Shown here: positions 47,916-60,352 of the stretch, in pieces
How the letters are laid out: every line of letters begins with the position of its first letter
Position numbering within the stretch: position 1 is the stretch's first letter
Assembly (NCBI GenBank): GCA_958496175.1
Contig: OY292278.1
Span: forward strand, 41,850,001 to 41,914,000
From: Sisyra terminalis
Taxonomy: Eukaryota; Arthropoda; Insecta; Neuroptera; Sisyridae
Reading direction: 5' to 3'
DNA length: 64,000 nt
The notes under the pieces: generated by a model
Told to the model about the DNA's origin: nothing
Databases searched by the model: none
The model's input: the letters and a program-made list of their open reading frames with translations, nothing else
Position numbers and translations under genes: made by a program

Positions 47916-48855
47916 TAGACTGGGCCAAAAAAACAATTATTTTTTTTTAAAAGTATAACGAAAATATTGTACAAGGTGGCAAAAAAAATATTGGGAAGGT
48001 TTGAACCCTTAATGTTAATATTAAGAGGTCTATCATCTTTAATTTCGATTTTTTATTTGTGCTTTCATTTTTGCGTCAATGCTGTCAAACATTCAAGATA
48101 AAAAAATCATCTGCACATATATTTATAGAAAATTAAATTCCCTACAAAAAACGAATCTTTATAAATTTTTACCAGACACGCCGTTTCCGAATAATCAAGC
48201 ATTAAACATTGACATAATTTTTAGATTTATCTTCTTTATTTTGGAATTTTGTAACTAACGAACAAATAAATATATAGAAATAAACAATATAGATTCTTGA
48301 AGGAAATTTAATGTTGTACAAAAAAGGTCTCCTAACGTTTTAACATAAAATCATTTTTTCAAAAGTTATACACAATTAAATTATTATTTTTTTCGTTGTT
48401 GAACCAATTTTGAAATAGTGATTTTATGTAAAAAAGTTAAGAGACCTTTTTTGTAGAGCATTAAATTCCCTTCAATAATGTATGTTGTTCATTTCTATAT
48501 ATTTATAAGTTCGTTAGTTACAAAATTCCAAAATAAAGAAGATAAATCTAAAAATTATATCAATGTTTAAAGCTTGATTATTCGGAAACGGCGAGTCTGG
48601 TAAAAATTTTTAATGAGACGTTTTTTGTACGATATTTAATTTTCTATAAATATAAGTGAATATTATTTTTTTTACCTTGATAGTTTGATAGCGTTGACGC
48701 AAAAACGAAAGCACAAATAAAAAATCGAAATTTAAGATGATAGACCTCTTAATATTAATATTAAAGGCTCAAACCTTCCCGATATTTTTTTTTTGTCACC
48801 TTGAACAATATTTTCGATATACTTTTGAAAAAAAATAGCCAATTTTTTTGGCTCA
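47916..48855. mobile_element. hAT-like foldback element, copy B (0.94 kb)
   Basis: It is colinear with the 39452-40624 element: same TAGACTGGGCCAAA terminus, same GAGGTCTATCATCTTTAA block, same inner modules. A perfect 8-bp duplication GTATACAT flanks it at 47908-47915 and 48856-48863. The right end stops at GGCTCA, about five bases short of the left terminus. It is about 230 bp shorter than copy A, mostly in the centre, and sits directly beside the 47560-47910 foldback. Confidence 0.88.
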
Positions 48856-48863
48856 GTATACAT

Positions 48864-50382
48864 ATTATATTATTATATTTATGTAAAGACATTACTTAAT
48901 TTCAACTTTGTATTCATAGTTTAATTCATTGCACCCGTTAGGGTGAGATAAAACCAAAATTGTATAGATACTATTTTTCTATAATGGCGTTAATATTGTT
49001 TATTATATAAACAATAAATTGTTCAGGTTTCATAAGTACTTAAACATTTCAAATTTGGTGAATGTAACAATTATAGTTCTTGAACAATTAGGACCAGAAA
49101 AGTGCGGTTTTTCCTCTACAATCCTATGTAATAATAGGCACCTACATAATCGTAACACATCCCTTGAATATCTGCCGACTTTCTTTTTTAAGAAATTGCA
49201 AAAATTACATATTACAAAACAATAGAAGAAGACTCGCCATAAAAATAATGTGTGATCATTTCTCATCAGTTTAATGGCTTAATTGTGTTGGCGAGTGTTA
49301 CCTCTTCATTCCATTCAAGCCGAAGACGCATTTCTATAAATTTTTATCAAGTGAAATCTTTCTCGCGAAAAAAAAACCCGAACAGCCCACACATGGATAG
49401 TTATTAATTTCAAATCTAATGCAAATGTGTGGGATGCATTTTACTAATAAATTAATAATAATGGATTCCAATTTACCAATTGTCGCTTATTATAGTTCGC
49501 GAGAAATATTTATATTGTTGTGCCCGCACATGTATAATGAACTCATCATGAAAATTTCGCGAAAAAAAAATTACAATAATTAGACAAGTTGGCATTTACT
49601 TTTGACGAAAAATCATCAATCATCACCACTGAAAACAAACCTGTCCGGTGTTAACAAAAAAAGAGTTAAATCTTCACCAAAATATATACTTTCGAAAATG
49701 GATATTTTGCTTGCGAAAAAAAATTGGCATGCGTATGTAAATAGATTGAAAAGTTGAAAATTGAATATAATAAGATGACTTTTTATCTGCGAAAGTCGGA
49801 TTTACTTTCCATTTCATTATAATTCCTACAAAAGAGATGTTAAGTAGTTAGTTGTTAATGGTTGAAATTTGAGGAAAAAAAATAATAATAACGATTGATA
49901 TCTGTGAAACACTTCTACGTTGAACCTTTCGCAGTTCTTAAAGATCAAGAAGAAAGTTTAAGGTTTTGATTTTACGGTTTTTTGTATTGATTGGAATCTA
50001 ATCATTTGTGCTAGCTGCGAATATTAGTGTTTTAATTTCACTTTAGCAATAATAAGATGTTTTACAGTTAAGGTAACCTTTTCTAATGGGTCATTCTTTG
50101 TTGACTTTAACACGATTTGCCCCATTTGATGGCATCGATATTGATAAATAATAGAAATCAATTAACATTTCGATTTCTTCTTGATTAAAAGATCATTAGA
50201 TGACGAGTGTATATGTATACTTATTTTTAAGTTCAAGGACTAAATGAATTTCTTTTATTATTATATTTGTGTTTTTCCTCTTATGTTATACTTGCTTTTG
50301 ATAGTAGCCTCAGTGGCGTGAAAATAGTATGGTGTCTCAAGTATACATATACTGATAATATATTTTTTTATTTTATTACAAA
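48864..50382. other. Intergenic or intronic DNA upstream of the Spätzle exons
   Basis: Slightly CpG-richer at 49260-49720, with repeated GCGAAAAAAAA words. It may hold upstream noncoding parts of the Spätzle gene, but no signal-peptide exon could be supported. Confidence 0.4.
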
Positions 50383-51427
50383 CTAGCTGATCCCCGCAAC
50401 TTCGTCTGCGTAACGTTTATGTAAATTATATTTGCTATTTGTAGTGGTATATGAAAATTTTTATTTTTCTTACTTCCTTTACGAAAAACATAACCATAAT
50501 TAAAAACACTATTTTGTCGACTTCAAAAAGACACATTTAATAAATTGCTGCAAAGAATCTACAAAAATCTTATCACATGCCTACTTCTTATAAGGAATAC
50601 ACCGAATATTAAAATTTCATCTGGCAGAGGAGGTATATAAATTCACGGTTTTATGTATGCACGGTTTTGAAAACGTATTTACTTTAAACTTTATTATTAT
50701 TATTTTAATTATTTTTTTACTACTACTGTTACTTTTTTTCGTTAATATTTCCTTATTGAGCAACTCTAAGGATCTATTTTCAACAATTTTGTAAAAAAAA
50801 AGTTTACGGTAAGGTTCGAACCCACATCTCTTTTATTGTGAGCATAAGAATGTCAGATACGTAAGCGAGTACGCTATGAACATATAATTACATTCATTGT
50901 TTATTATATATAAAAACATTTATATTTCAAAAAGGCAATTTTTTGTACTTTAAATTAAATTACTGTGCTTTTTATTAGTTTAACTAAAAAGATTAATACA
51001 GATCATTTTTTAACTTTTAAATACCTTTTCAATGATATATAACTCGCCTATCTAAAGTATTTTTTTTTTCATCCCTCAGTTTTTACGTAGGGGGAACATT
51101 CCCTTATTATTTTTATGGAATGATAAATAGCCTAACGTGTGTGGGTAATTGTGTTGTATCTTAATATAAAGTTTCATTAAATTCGGTTGTTCCGTTCTTT
51201 AGTTAAATCGCCAGCGCAAGCGATGTAAGAAAGTTTTTTAGTATTTTTTTCACTCATTATTGGAGTTTTAGTATGGATTCCTAATTTTTTTGAAAATTTA
51301 ATATAGCCTATGTTCACCGGAAATAGTGTAGCTTCCCAACAGTGAGAGAATTTTTCAAATCGGTCAAGTAGTTTCGGAGCCTATTCAAAGCAAACAAACA
51401 ATCAAATATTTCCTCTTTATAATAATT
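50383..51427 (+). mobile_element. Interspersed repeat, copy C (variant middle)
   Basis: Its first 160 bp and last 190 bp match copies A and B; the middle differs and contains the tRNA-like sequence near 50800-50880. The last unit reads TTTCCTCTTTATAATAATTG. Confidence 0.7.
50800..50880 (-). ncRNA. tRNA-derived sequence inside an interspersed repeat
   Basis: Minus strand: TAGCGTACTCGC (A-box-like) and, about 45 bases on, GTGGGTTCGAACC (B box). It lies in the middle of the 50383-51427 repeat copy and is absent from the copies at 36356 and 44731, so it may be a later SINE insertion or part of a longer variant. Confidence 0.45.
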
Positions 51428-52439
51428 GAAGATAGATTATGCATTTCATTTGGGTACCTGAATGCTTGGGTAGTAAATACTGAATAAAATTGCAAGTAGT
51501 GGTAGAGATATAAATCTTTATTTTCATATATCGCAAATAGGGATTGTAATACCGGTATTATAGATATTGAATACGGATTTTTGAGCCATCTATACAATTT
51601 TGTAAAATAGAAAATCGTTATACAAATTTCTTAGAACAACTAGTGATTCCCAAAATCTGACCTTACCACAACATATAGGTATAATTAAAATTTTAAATTT
51701 AGGTTATTACCACACAAGCTGATTTCTCCACTAATGACATTGTTTAGATTCTAACATAATTGTAATTTTACCAGTTATTGTCTTCTTTATATATGACACA
51801 CGAAAGTAATTACTCAGAAAAGATTGTACGCACTTGCCATTATTAATTTCAGCCGATTCCATTTCCCAAAATACTTTCCATACCTACGTAGGTATACCAT
51901 TGGTTCAATTTACGGTTCAAAAAACTTACGATTTCATGTTTCTAGCAAATCGTTTTACTTTTACACACACGCACCAATTACAACACTAATTTGTATGAAT
52001 TTCATAACACTCGGATGGTGTTAACTGCATAATGATTACATTAATAGCACTTGCCATTTACGATTGATGACAAAAAGATTATTAAGTAATTTTCAGAGTT
52101 GTACATTAAATCTCCACGAAATAATGTCCGCAGGGATGCCAAACGTTAATGACACCATTAGCCAGAGCCTAGAAATGAAAATTAGGCTCTTCTAAATCGG
52201 CGATCAATTTTTAAATTGAGATATAAAAAAAATATATATATCCACGATGCAAAAGTAATTCCTTTCGACAAGACATGCCAACATTTGTGTAGCTTTGGAA
52301 CGTTAAAGGTTATTATAGTCCGGTTAAGTTGAACATTGCGTGTTCGTCTGTTTGGCTTTTGATTGACAAACGATTTGTTTAACTACTCAATTAGAAAAAA
52401 TTAACACAAAAACCTTATGATATAAGGCCTTGTTCTATT

Positions 52440-54110
52440 TTGTTCCGTTAAAAATTGGAATCTATACAGAGTGATTCAAAACTCGGTGTACATGATTTAC
52501 AAACGTATTTTAAGGTCAAAATTTCTATGGCTTAATTAATTCAATAAAAGTTTAATTTATTTCGCAATGATCACTATAAAGAATTGTATCGGTTGAAAAG
52601 CTATAATCCGGATAGTAGTCTATTAGCCCTCACGAATGAAAAATGTGTACGACTAAGTATTATGGAGTATATAGAGAATAAATTAGTAAATTGATTATCT
52701 AATAGAGTTTCCACTGGATTCCAGGAATTTCAGGAAATTTCATTATGCCAGAGGAAAAGCCAGGATAGTTGGGGAACGTGGCCAAAAATTCTGGAAACTT
52801 TTAATTTGCCCAGTATTTAAATAAGAAAAGATGTAGAAATCATCGTAAAAAGTAAACTATGTAAAGAGTCTCTACGTTGAATAATATGTCAATAGAATAA
52901 ATGGACAATTTATTTTAAAAGTGGTTTAAGTCCATTCCGTTAAAAATTGGAATATATTCAGAATGATTCGAAACTTAGTCTACACGTATTATAAACGTAT
53001 TTTTAAGGATGGATCACCGTCAGAACGTAAAAAAAAATGACTTTTTTAAAACTGCTGCCATTTTTTTTAGAGATATTAAAAACGGTCTTCGGCATGTTAA
53101 AGTTGAAGTTTTGAACTATTATTTTTTTTTATTTGCCTCGATATGTCCCCCTCCCCTTTTTACAGCGCTTTGAAAAAGGGTCCTCAAAAATGAGGAGGCA
53201 AATGGGAGACAAGTTTTCTCAGAAACCAGAAGTCGGATCATGATTTTCCAAAGAATGTAGGTTTTAGTAATGCGTCTTCTTGGTACTGAACCTCGAAAAT
53301 CCAAAAAAAATTGAAAATCACAAAATGGCGTGACTTTGAAAAAGAAGTTAAAAAAACGACCTTTTTTTGGACCTTTCTCCCTCTCCCACTTTGAGGGAGG
53401 GGGAGGTTTGGCCAATTTCAGAGGTTCAGTACCAAGAAGACGTGTTGAACTATAACACTCTCCAGTTTCAAGTCAATCCATTGGATAGTTTCTGAGAAAT
53501 CTTGTCTCCCAGTTTTAAAAAGTTGATTTCGAGAAAAATGCATATGAAGTTTTTTTAAGATATTTTTTTATGTTATTATCAATTTATTCAATTTTTATCA
53601 GTGAAAATACATTAGCCAGCTATTCCAATCCTTTTAACACGTTATTCTTGAATGTTATAAGAAGAAATTTATGGAAAAAAAAATCGATTTTTTTTTTCTG
53701 ACGGTGATCCACCCTTAAGATGAAAATAGGATTTTTCTATGACCTAATTAAATCAATGAAAGTTTAATTCACTATAAAGGATTGTATCGGCAGAAAAGCT
53801 ATAAATCGGATAGTATTCTGTTAGCCTCTATGAATGAAAAATGTGTACAACATATAAGGAGAATAAATTAATAAGTTGATTATCTAATAGGGATTCCAAT
53901 GGATTCCAGGAAATTTGGGGAACGTGGCAAAAAATTCTGAAAAATTTTAATTAACTCCTAATTTGTCTAGTATTTAGAAAAAAAAAGATGTAGAAATCAT
54001 CGTAAATAAGTAAACTATGTAAAGAGCCTCTACCTTGAATAATATGTCAATAGAATAACTGAACGATTTATTTTGAAAGTAGTCTAAGTCCATTTTAAGA
54101 ATATTTCTTA
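52440..54110 (+). repeat. Pair of direct repeats, the second split by a foldback element
   Basis: The first copy runs about 52460-52935 (GTGATTCAAAACTCGGTGTA, GAATTGTATCGG, TGGATTCCAGGAA, GATGTAGAAATCATCGTAAA, ending GTCCATT). The second starts about 52960 (GAATGATTCGAAACTTAG), is interrupted at 53007-53714, and resumes to 54110. Confidence 0.75.
53007..53714. mobile_element. TTAA-flanked foldback element (0.71 kb)
   Basis: Ends GGATGGATCACCGTCAGAA and the complement of GGGTGGATCACCGTCAGAA, each bordered by TTAA (53003-53006 and 53715-53718). TTAA target sites are used by piggyBac and Kolobok-type transposases. An inner inverted pair (CGTCTTCTTGGTACTGAACC near 53275 and its complement near 53425) supports a foldback layout. 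The 98-codon frame at 53119-53415 lies inside and is not a recognised protein. Confidence 0.8.
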
Positions 54111-54239
54111 TATCTACTTTTTTTAAACAATAAAAAAATTAAATTAACTATCAAAGAAGTTCTATTGCTGTAAAGAAAATTAATATCTAACTTGTAAAAT
54201 TTAAAAGTTCAAATATCAGTATTCTTTTGGAACTCCTTT

Positions 54240-55050
54240 AACGTTGAAGATTGGTGATCATCAGAGCAATTTTGATTTTTAACATAGCGACGCGAAAGAA
54301 TCATCTAGTGCTTTTTCTATCCACGAAGGTTTGTTAGCCAGGATGTCCTTCTTCTTCCCAGATCTCTTTTTCTTTCAATCCAGGCCTGAATCATGAAATG
54401 GGAGGAAGTGATATTTGTCGTACAGCATGAGTATCAGAAGAGTTCTTGTGGTATTAAGTTTCATTAGTACTTCTTCATTTTGCACGTGATCCCTTCAAGC
54501 TATCTTCAGGATTGGGCGATATACCCACATTTCAAATGTGGTAATTTTATCTTCCAGTCTCTGGGTAAGAATCCATCCTTCCATTCCGTATAAGACAATA
54601 GGGAATCCATAACACTTGACCATTTTTAATCGAAGTTCCAGAAATAAATTTCGATCCATAAAGATTTTCCTCATGTTTGTAAAGATCCCTTTGTAGCTGT
54701 GTATTTTCTGCTTCATACTTTTCGTTGATAAGATATCCGAGGTATTTGAAATATTCCACTCTTTCTATTATCTTTCCGTTAAGATTTAGATATGTAGAAG
54801 TTTAGGCTTGTTTGGATATTACCATAAACTTGGTCTTCTTTTTATTTATTTTTATACTGTACTTATAGTTTGCGCGTTTAACGTTATCCAAAAGCACTTT
54901 AGGTCCTCTGCAGTAGGTGCGATGAGGACTGTGTCCTCTGCAATATCAGTGCAATCTGGTCTTATTATAAAATCAAAAGTCTTCAAAAGAAATGGACTTA
55001 ATCCCCTTTCAAAATTAACGGCTGATTTGAATTCATATTCTTTCAATTAG
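54240..55050 (-). pseudogene. Decayed LINE reverse transcriptase, C-terminal part
   Basis: Read on the minus strand in broken frames, this has the order of a non-LTR retrotransposon RT. IAEDTVLIAPTAEDL (near 54930) corresponds to the catalytic FADD-type box, with the first two residues changed. FKYLGYLI (near 54745) follows. The thumb/connection signature LRLKMVKCYGFPIVLYGMEG runs about 54640-54580, then EMWVYRPILKI. Further on, GRRRTSWLTNLRG at about 54345-54305 is typical of the end of such ORF2 proteins. Several frameshifts and stops separate these blocks, so the copy is dead. The pattern recalls RTE/BovB-type or CR1-like ORF2; the clade is not certain. Confidence 0.8.
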
Positions 55051-57659
55051 TCTCAAGAAGAAAGAAAGAAATGACATCTTGAAGATTGATTCATCTATAG
55101 TCATTATTTCCAAAATTGTAGAAAGTTTAGAATTGTATGAAAATTTTCATTTTGATATACCTTTGGAGACCATAAGAGACCAAAGATATGATTGGTGTAA
55201 GTAAATTAAAACGAAACATGATGGAATTCAGTAGATTCAGAATATGGTTTGGGAGTCTCAGAAAATGAATTTCCATAAAACTAGGGAAAGTTATAGTATT
55301 TTACGGGAAGAGGGAGATGATATGTTACAATTGGCGGTGTATTAGAAAATAAAACAATTAAATTATACAAATTTCCTCAGATAAAAACCATGAATTCTGT
55401 TAAAATAACTACAAATTGATTTAAGAATGCAAAGCTCATTTCTTAAAGAATTTATCAAGAAATGTTTTGCTTGGGTACTAGAATATTAGAAAATAGCTAG
55501 ACCAGGTATAAGAGATAATAACCTTGTTAAAAAAAGGCATTTTAAATGTTCAAAAACATCATTAGAAGCCATAAGAAGTCATTTAAAGTTATTAAAAGCA
55601 TTTAAAATGTAATGATTTCAAAATCCCTCTAAATGCCTTTTTTAACAGGAAAGAAAGCTAACCGGCTGGTAAAAGATTCTAATATACATCTATAGATTTA
55701 GTGTTCAACCCTAGATCACATAGTTAAGTTCAGGGTAAAAAAATATAGACATGAATAACTATGCACGAAAAAAGTTCCGAAGATTAGGGAAAAAAATATT
55801 TGGAATAACTCAATAAAAGGCTCCTGAACCAGAAGAGAGAAGAAGTTATAAAACAGGACTTTATTACCTGAGGAAACATTTCCATACTATAAGGATAAAT
55901 TTTGAGTCAAGTGAATACAGGAAATGTGAAGAAGAAAGTCATCATGGTCTCCTTAGTTCTCTAGAATCTCCAGAGTATTAGCTAGAAAAAATCCATTGGG
56001 AATTTATTTTAGAAGTAAATCTGATAACTTAGAACTAGAAATAGTACTGGGGAGCAATTACCTAATAGCTCTCCTAGAATTCAGTGCAGAAGAACTTGTA
56101 AAAAGGTCCCTCAAAATAATACCTACGGTACCACAATAAATGTAAAATAAAAATTCAGTTTAATTTTGCCTATAACAGCGAATTTAATTCCAAACAGAGA
56201 CACAATTTCTGGTTACGGAATTCAATATACGAAAATATTTTGGATATCGAAGTAAAATTTGGTTCAACACTAAAAGATTTTTTCTCACCCCTGATTTCAG
56301 ATTTTTAAAACTTGGGTCATTACAAAAGATGAACATTTTTTGTTGCTTTACATCATTTTATTGATTAATTGTAACTTCGTAATTGTGTTTATTTCCTACG
56401 ACTTACAATGGCAAAAAGTTTTGACTACAAAAATTCATTCTCCAAATATGAGTAATGAGTTTTGAATCATTCTGTATAAACCTGAAGGATTTTCTTACCA
56501 TAATTCTTAAAAAAAAAAAAAAAAGAAATAAAACCTACAGCCAGGTACGATATGATAGATGATAGTGATTTTGAAATGTGAAAGAATCATAGCCTTACAC
56601 TAGTTTGATTGAAAATTATCATGTCATTTAATGACTAATTATAATTCCTGATCATGTAAATTTTGATTACAAGGTTTTAAATTTGTCACCAGTTCTATAA
56701 GTACGTGTTCTATTTTCCAATTTTTTTTCTCTTCTTAATTTCGACAAAAATCAATTGTCTCGTTTATAGCGACCAGCGTAGGTATACCTAAGTATATATA
56801 TATGTGTACATCTATGTGGTTTAGTGTCGAGGTTGTAATATATTTAACGCGAAATTTATGTAAAATTGTAAAATTATTATTATATTCCACATCTGTGAGG
56901 TCAAATGTTAGATTATAACAATACGCATATAACGGGGCGAGAGAAAGTTATCGTCGTTTTTATTGAGAGTTTTCGTTAGGACTTAATCAAAATTAATACG
57001 ATTCACATTACACGTTACACGTAAATTTTTTTTGTACATATACTTTAATAGAAAATCGATAAACTATAAAATATCGTTTCTAATTTATTTTTTTTCGTTT
57101 ATTTTATAATTTAATAAATTATAATTTTGTTCGGTGAAAACATTGAAGAATTGATTGAAACATTAAGACCTCAAGTGTTCGAATATCACGATGAGATATT
57201 AATTTTTCATTTCTCCGAACAAACCATCAAAAAAAGAAGGTTTTACTACTTGGAAAATATAAAAATTTAAAGAATATCACTAATTTTCTATCCCGAAAAG
57301 GTAAAAAATTAGAATACAATCAGTTTACATTAGGCATTCTATCCGAAAAAAATCATTAAACTTTAGATTGAAAAATTTGAAATAAAACTCCGGAAACATT
57401 TATCTTTTAGTAACTGAAATTTCTCTTATTGAATTAAAAACAAGAACACTCTGGACTTAGAATAATTGGAATATATGACGAGTCAAATTGTATAGGATCC
57501 ATGGAGATGTAGAGTATAGAGGACTCATATTTTACTTTATAGATCCTATCTATCTCCAATTTTTATTTTACTTAAATGCACTCGATTTGTTGCTTATTCC
57601 ATACCATTCGTATGCTCAACTAAGGTAAACAGCATTCTATCAAAGAAATACACACAAAT
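55051..57659. other. AT-rich DNA flanking the dead LINE
   Basis: Apart from the small TIR element at 55523-55650, nothing is recognisable. Part of 55050-55500 may be older LINE ORF2 sequence beyond recognition. Confidence 0.4.
55523..55650. mobile_element. Small TIR element, copy 1
   Basis: It starts CCTTGTTAAAAAAAGGCATT and ends ATGCCTTTTTTAACAGG. The interior has further inverted ATTTAAA/TTTAAAT words. It matches 63851-63965. Confidence 0.75.
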
Positions 57660-57890
57660 CCATATGGATTTATGTGAGAAACTATATGGGAAAGGATGAA
57701 TTTATGTAGGAAATCACATTAGAAAGGATGAACTTATGTGGATTTATGTAGGAAACCACATTAGAAAGGATGGACTTTTGTGGATTTATGTAGGAAACTA
57801 CATGAGAAAGGATGGATGTATGTGGATTTTTAGATAAGGTAGGAAACTACATGAAAAAGAATAAATGTTTGTGGATTCAAAAAGGAAATG
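57660..57890 (+). repeat. Minisatellite, about 42-bp period
   Basis: Five or so imperfect units of the form GTGGATTTATGTAGGAAAC...CATTAGAAAGGATG; spacing varies from 33 to 49 bp. Confidence 0.85.
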
Positions 57891-58247
57891 AAAAAGTAAG
57901 GGCTAAAACAATATCTCTAGTTATTGGACAATAAAAGAACATTTAACCATATTTTCAAATTAAAATTTAGACTTTTCTGTCGTCTACTCACTAGAGATTG
58001 CAAGATATTATGTGCTAAAATTTTATTTTTTTCATCGACGCCATGAATTTACATATGAAAACTGTATTTGTGTTATTTTTCTTTGTTTTAAATATATTTT
58101 TTAACTTTAATTAAAGACAAGATAATTTTGACGGAGGTGAAAATCAAAAATGTCCTTTGCGACGTTAAATCCTTTAATTAAGACTGAAGATCAAAATTAA
58201 TTTAACATTCCATAACAAAATTTATGAAAGTAAATAAATAACTAAAA

Positions 58248-59175
58248 TGAATTTCTGGTAAGTAATTTACTGTGCTGTTCTATGCATTTTTATGAGAAAA
58301 TACTGTGAAAATCCATATGGAAATCATTTCCGATGTGAATTGGTTATATACAACGTGAGCGCTCTATAACATCTCCCTGGATAGAATAAAAATTCATATA
58401 AAATATTAATTGTCTCAAATTAGAACTAACTGATTGTTGTCATTTGTTCCAACTGCCATTTCGATTTCATTCAATTGCCAATTTTTACCATTTATAATAT
58501 TTCGCCGGTAGTTACTATAAATTAATATTAACAACTATTTGCGCTATAAATTATACTAAGCATGCTAATTTTAACAAGCACTTAAAATTGACTCATTTTT
58601 ACATGCACCTTTGAAGGTAGACAATAGGAATTTTTTTTCAAAGCTAAATATTAAATTAAATTAGAAATATTATAACTTGGTGCCAAAATTTAGTATGATA
58701 AAGTGCTGGGAAGTAGGCGACAAATTAGATTATAAGTTCCGTACCTTACAAACTAACAACAAAGTAAGTTAATTAATAGAAGCGATGTAATAAATAAAGA
58801 ACCAACATTAATTTCTGATAAGTAGTTTACAGTACCGTCCTATACATTTTTGTCGGAAAATCCATGGGGATCCATTCGAAAACACCACATAAAAATCCAC
58901 ATGGATTATTTTATGATTTTTTTTGTAAACATTGGTTATATATAACGTGAGCGCTCTATAATACACCTCTGGATAAAATTCCAGAAAATTCAAATGTTCA
59001 AATCCATTTAACAGTAGGTAAATGTATGTATATAGGCAAAGTAGAGAACAAAAAACGTAAACACATATGTATGAGTGAAAACCTAATATAATTGCCATAA
59101 ATTTGAACTAACTGATTATTGTCATTTGTTTCAATTGTCATTTCGATTTCATTCAATTGCCAATTTTTGCCATTT
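58248..59175 (+). repeat. Pair of direct repeats
   Basis: AATTTCTG(G/A)TAAGTA, GTTATATA(C/T)AACGTGAGCGC and CATTTCGATTTCATTCAATT recur in order near 58250/58810, 58345/58935 and 58460/59140. Copy 2 is longer by over 100 bp around 58980-59090. Confidence 0.75.
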
Positions 59176-60352
59176 GGCAGTTGTACCAGTGTTGGGATAT
59201 GGATAATTCACGGGTAGTCACTAGTATTTAGTAATACGTATTATTGAGAGTAAAATTTGGGTATGGTTTTCAATTTAAATGTAAGTTCCTCTTGGTCTTT
59301 TGACCCTAAACCAGTGGTTCTTAACCTCGGTTCAATTTTGAATTGAATTTGCAAAAAATCATATTTTATTTTCCAATTAAGAAGAGTTCGGTGAATGCAC
59401 ATATGAACTGGTCAATACCTCTATCAAAGTTAAGAATTACTACCCTAAGTCAAGGGTGGTAAGCATTTTGGAGTTAAAATTTTTTTTTTCTCAATGTTAT
59501 CAACTATTTTCTCAAAAAATCAAATACAAACGCATAAATCGATAATATAAGAAAAACAAATCGGCACATGTCCCTTTTAGATCGGTCAAAGGCTAGCAAA
59601 CTTGGATTTTCTACTTTTTTCTTAATTTAATTAGCGAATAAATCGGCCCATATTGAAAATTTAATCACGAAAGAGACAATTACAGTTTATAGGAATTGAA
59701 TCTCGAAAAAAATCGCGAATAGAATTGTTGAACATTGCCAGATTTCGATCTAAAAGGGACCTGAGTCAACGATTTTTTGAGCCGCATGCGGCTCATTAGC
59801 CTTAAATTTTCAAACCTTACTCTAGATGGAAGCCTTACGGAAAATTAAATTCTGGAAATAGAATAATTTTGGGCATTTCTTAATCCAAACAACTCAATAA
59901 TCCAACTCTTATTCAAATTGGTTTTATATGTATCGAACTATCAATATTCAATCACTAACGTAACTATTTTCACATGCAAAAAAGTTTAAATGCAAGCAAT
60001 TAATCAAAATTATAATTTCCTACTTCCAGATAGCCTTTCAAATATTTGTCATTTTATGGCCGTCAATAGTGACCGTTTTGTAAATTCTTGTCGCTGGTTT
60101 GTGTCCCTGTAATTTCTCAAGACAAATTCTTGAACTTGAAACGAACTGTCGTAGAAAGTTTGGAGATAACATTTCAATAAATAAACATAGATACTACTAC
60201 GATGTTATGTAAATTGAAACCTTGAAACCTGCCGATAATAATTCATTTGATTTAGAAGAGCATCGAAGTGATCGATATTTATAGTTCCGGCTATACGAAC
60301 TTATTGATTAAGGCTGAGAGTATGTCAATGATGGATTTTTTTATGGTTCCAG
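59176..60352. other. AT-rich DNA, nothing recognised
   Basis: TCGATCTAAAAGGGAC near 59745 is inverted near 59570 (GTCCCTTTTAGATCGG), suggesting an old 190-bp foldback of unknown type. Confidence 0.4.

Noticed and set aside
49030..49266. Minus-strand frame with a hydrophobic start, considered as the missing Spätzle signal-peptide exon
   Set aside because: No GT donor leaves the two-base phase required at 46442, and the rest of the frame does not look like a prodomain.
49290..49320. Minus-strand ATGAAGAG before GTAACA, which has the right phase for the exon at 46442
   Set aside because: It would give a protein without any signal peptide, so it is probably chance.
54495..54759. Two separate small genes
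   Set aside because: Both frames are pieces of one frameshifted LINE reverse transcriptase.
57660..57890. CRISPR-like array
   Set aside because: Units are imperfect, contiguous and without distinct spacers in a eukaryotic context; it is a minisatellite.
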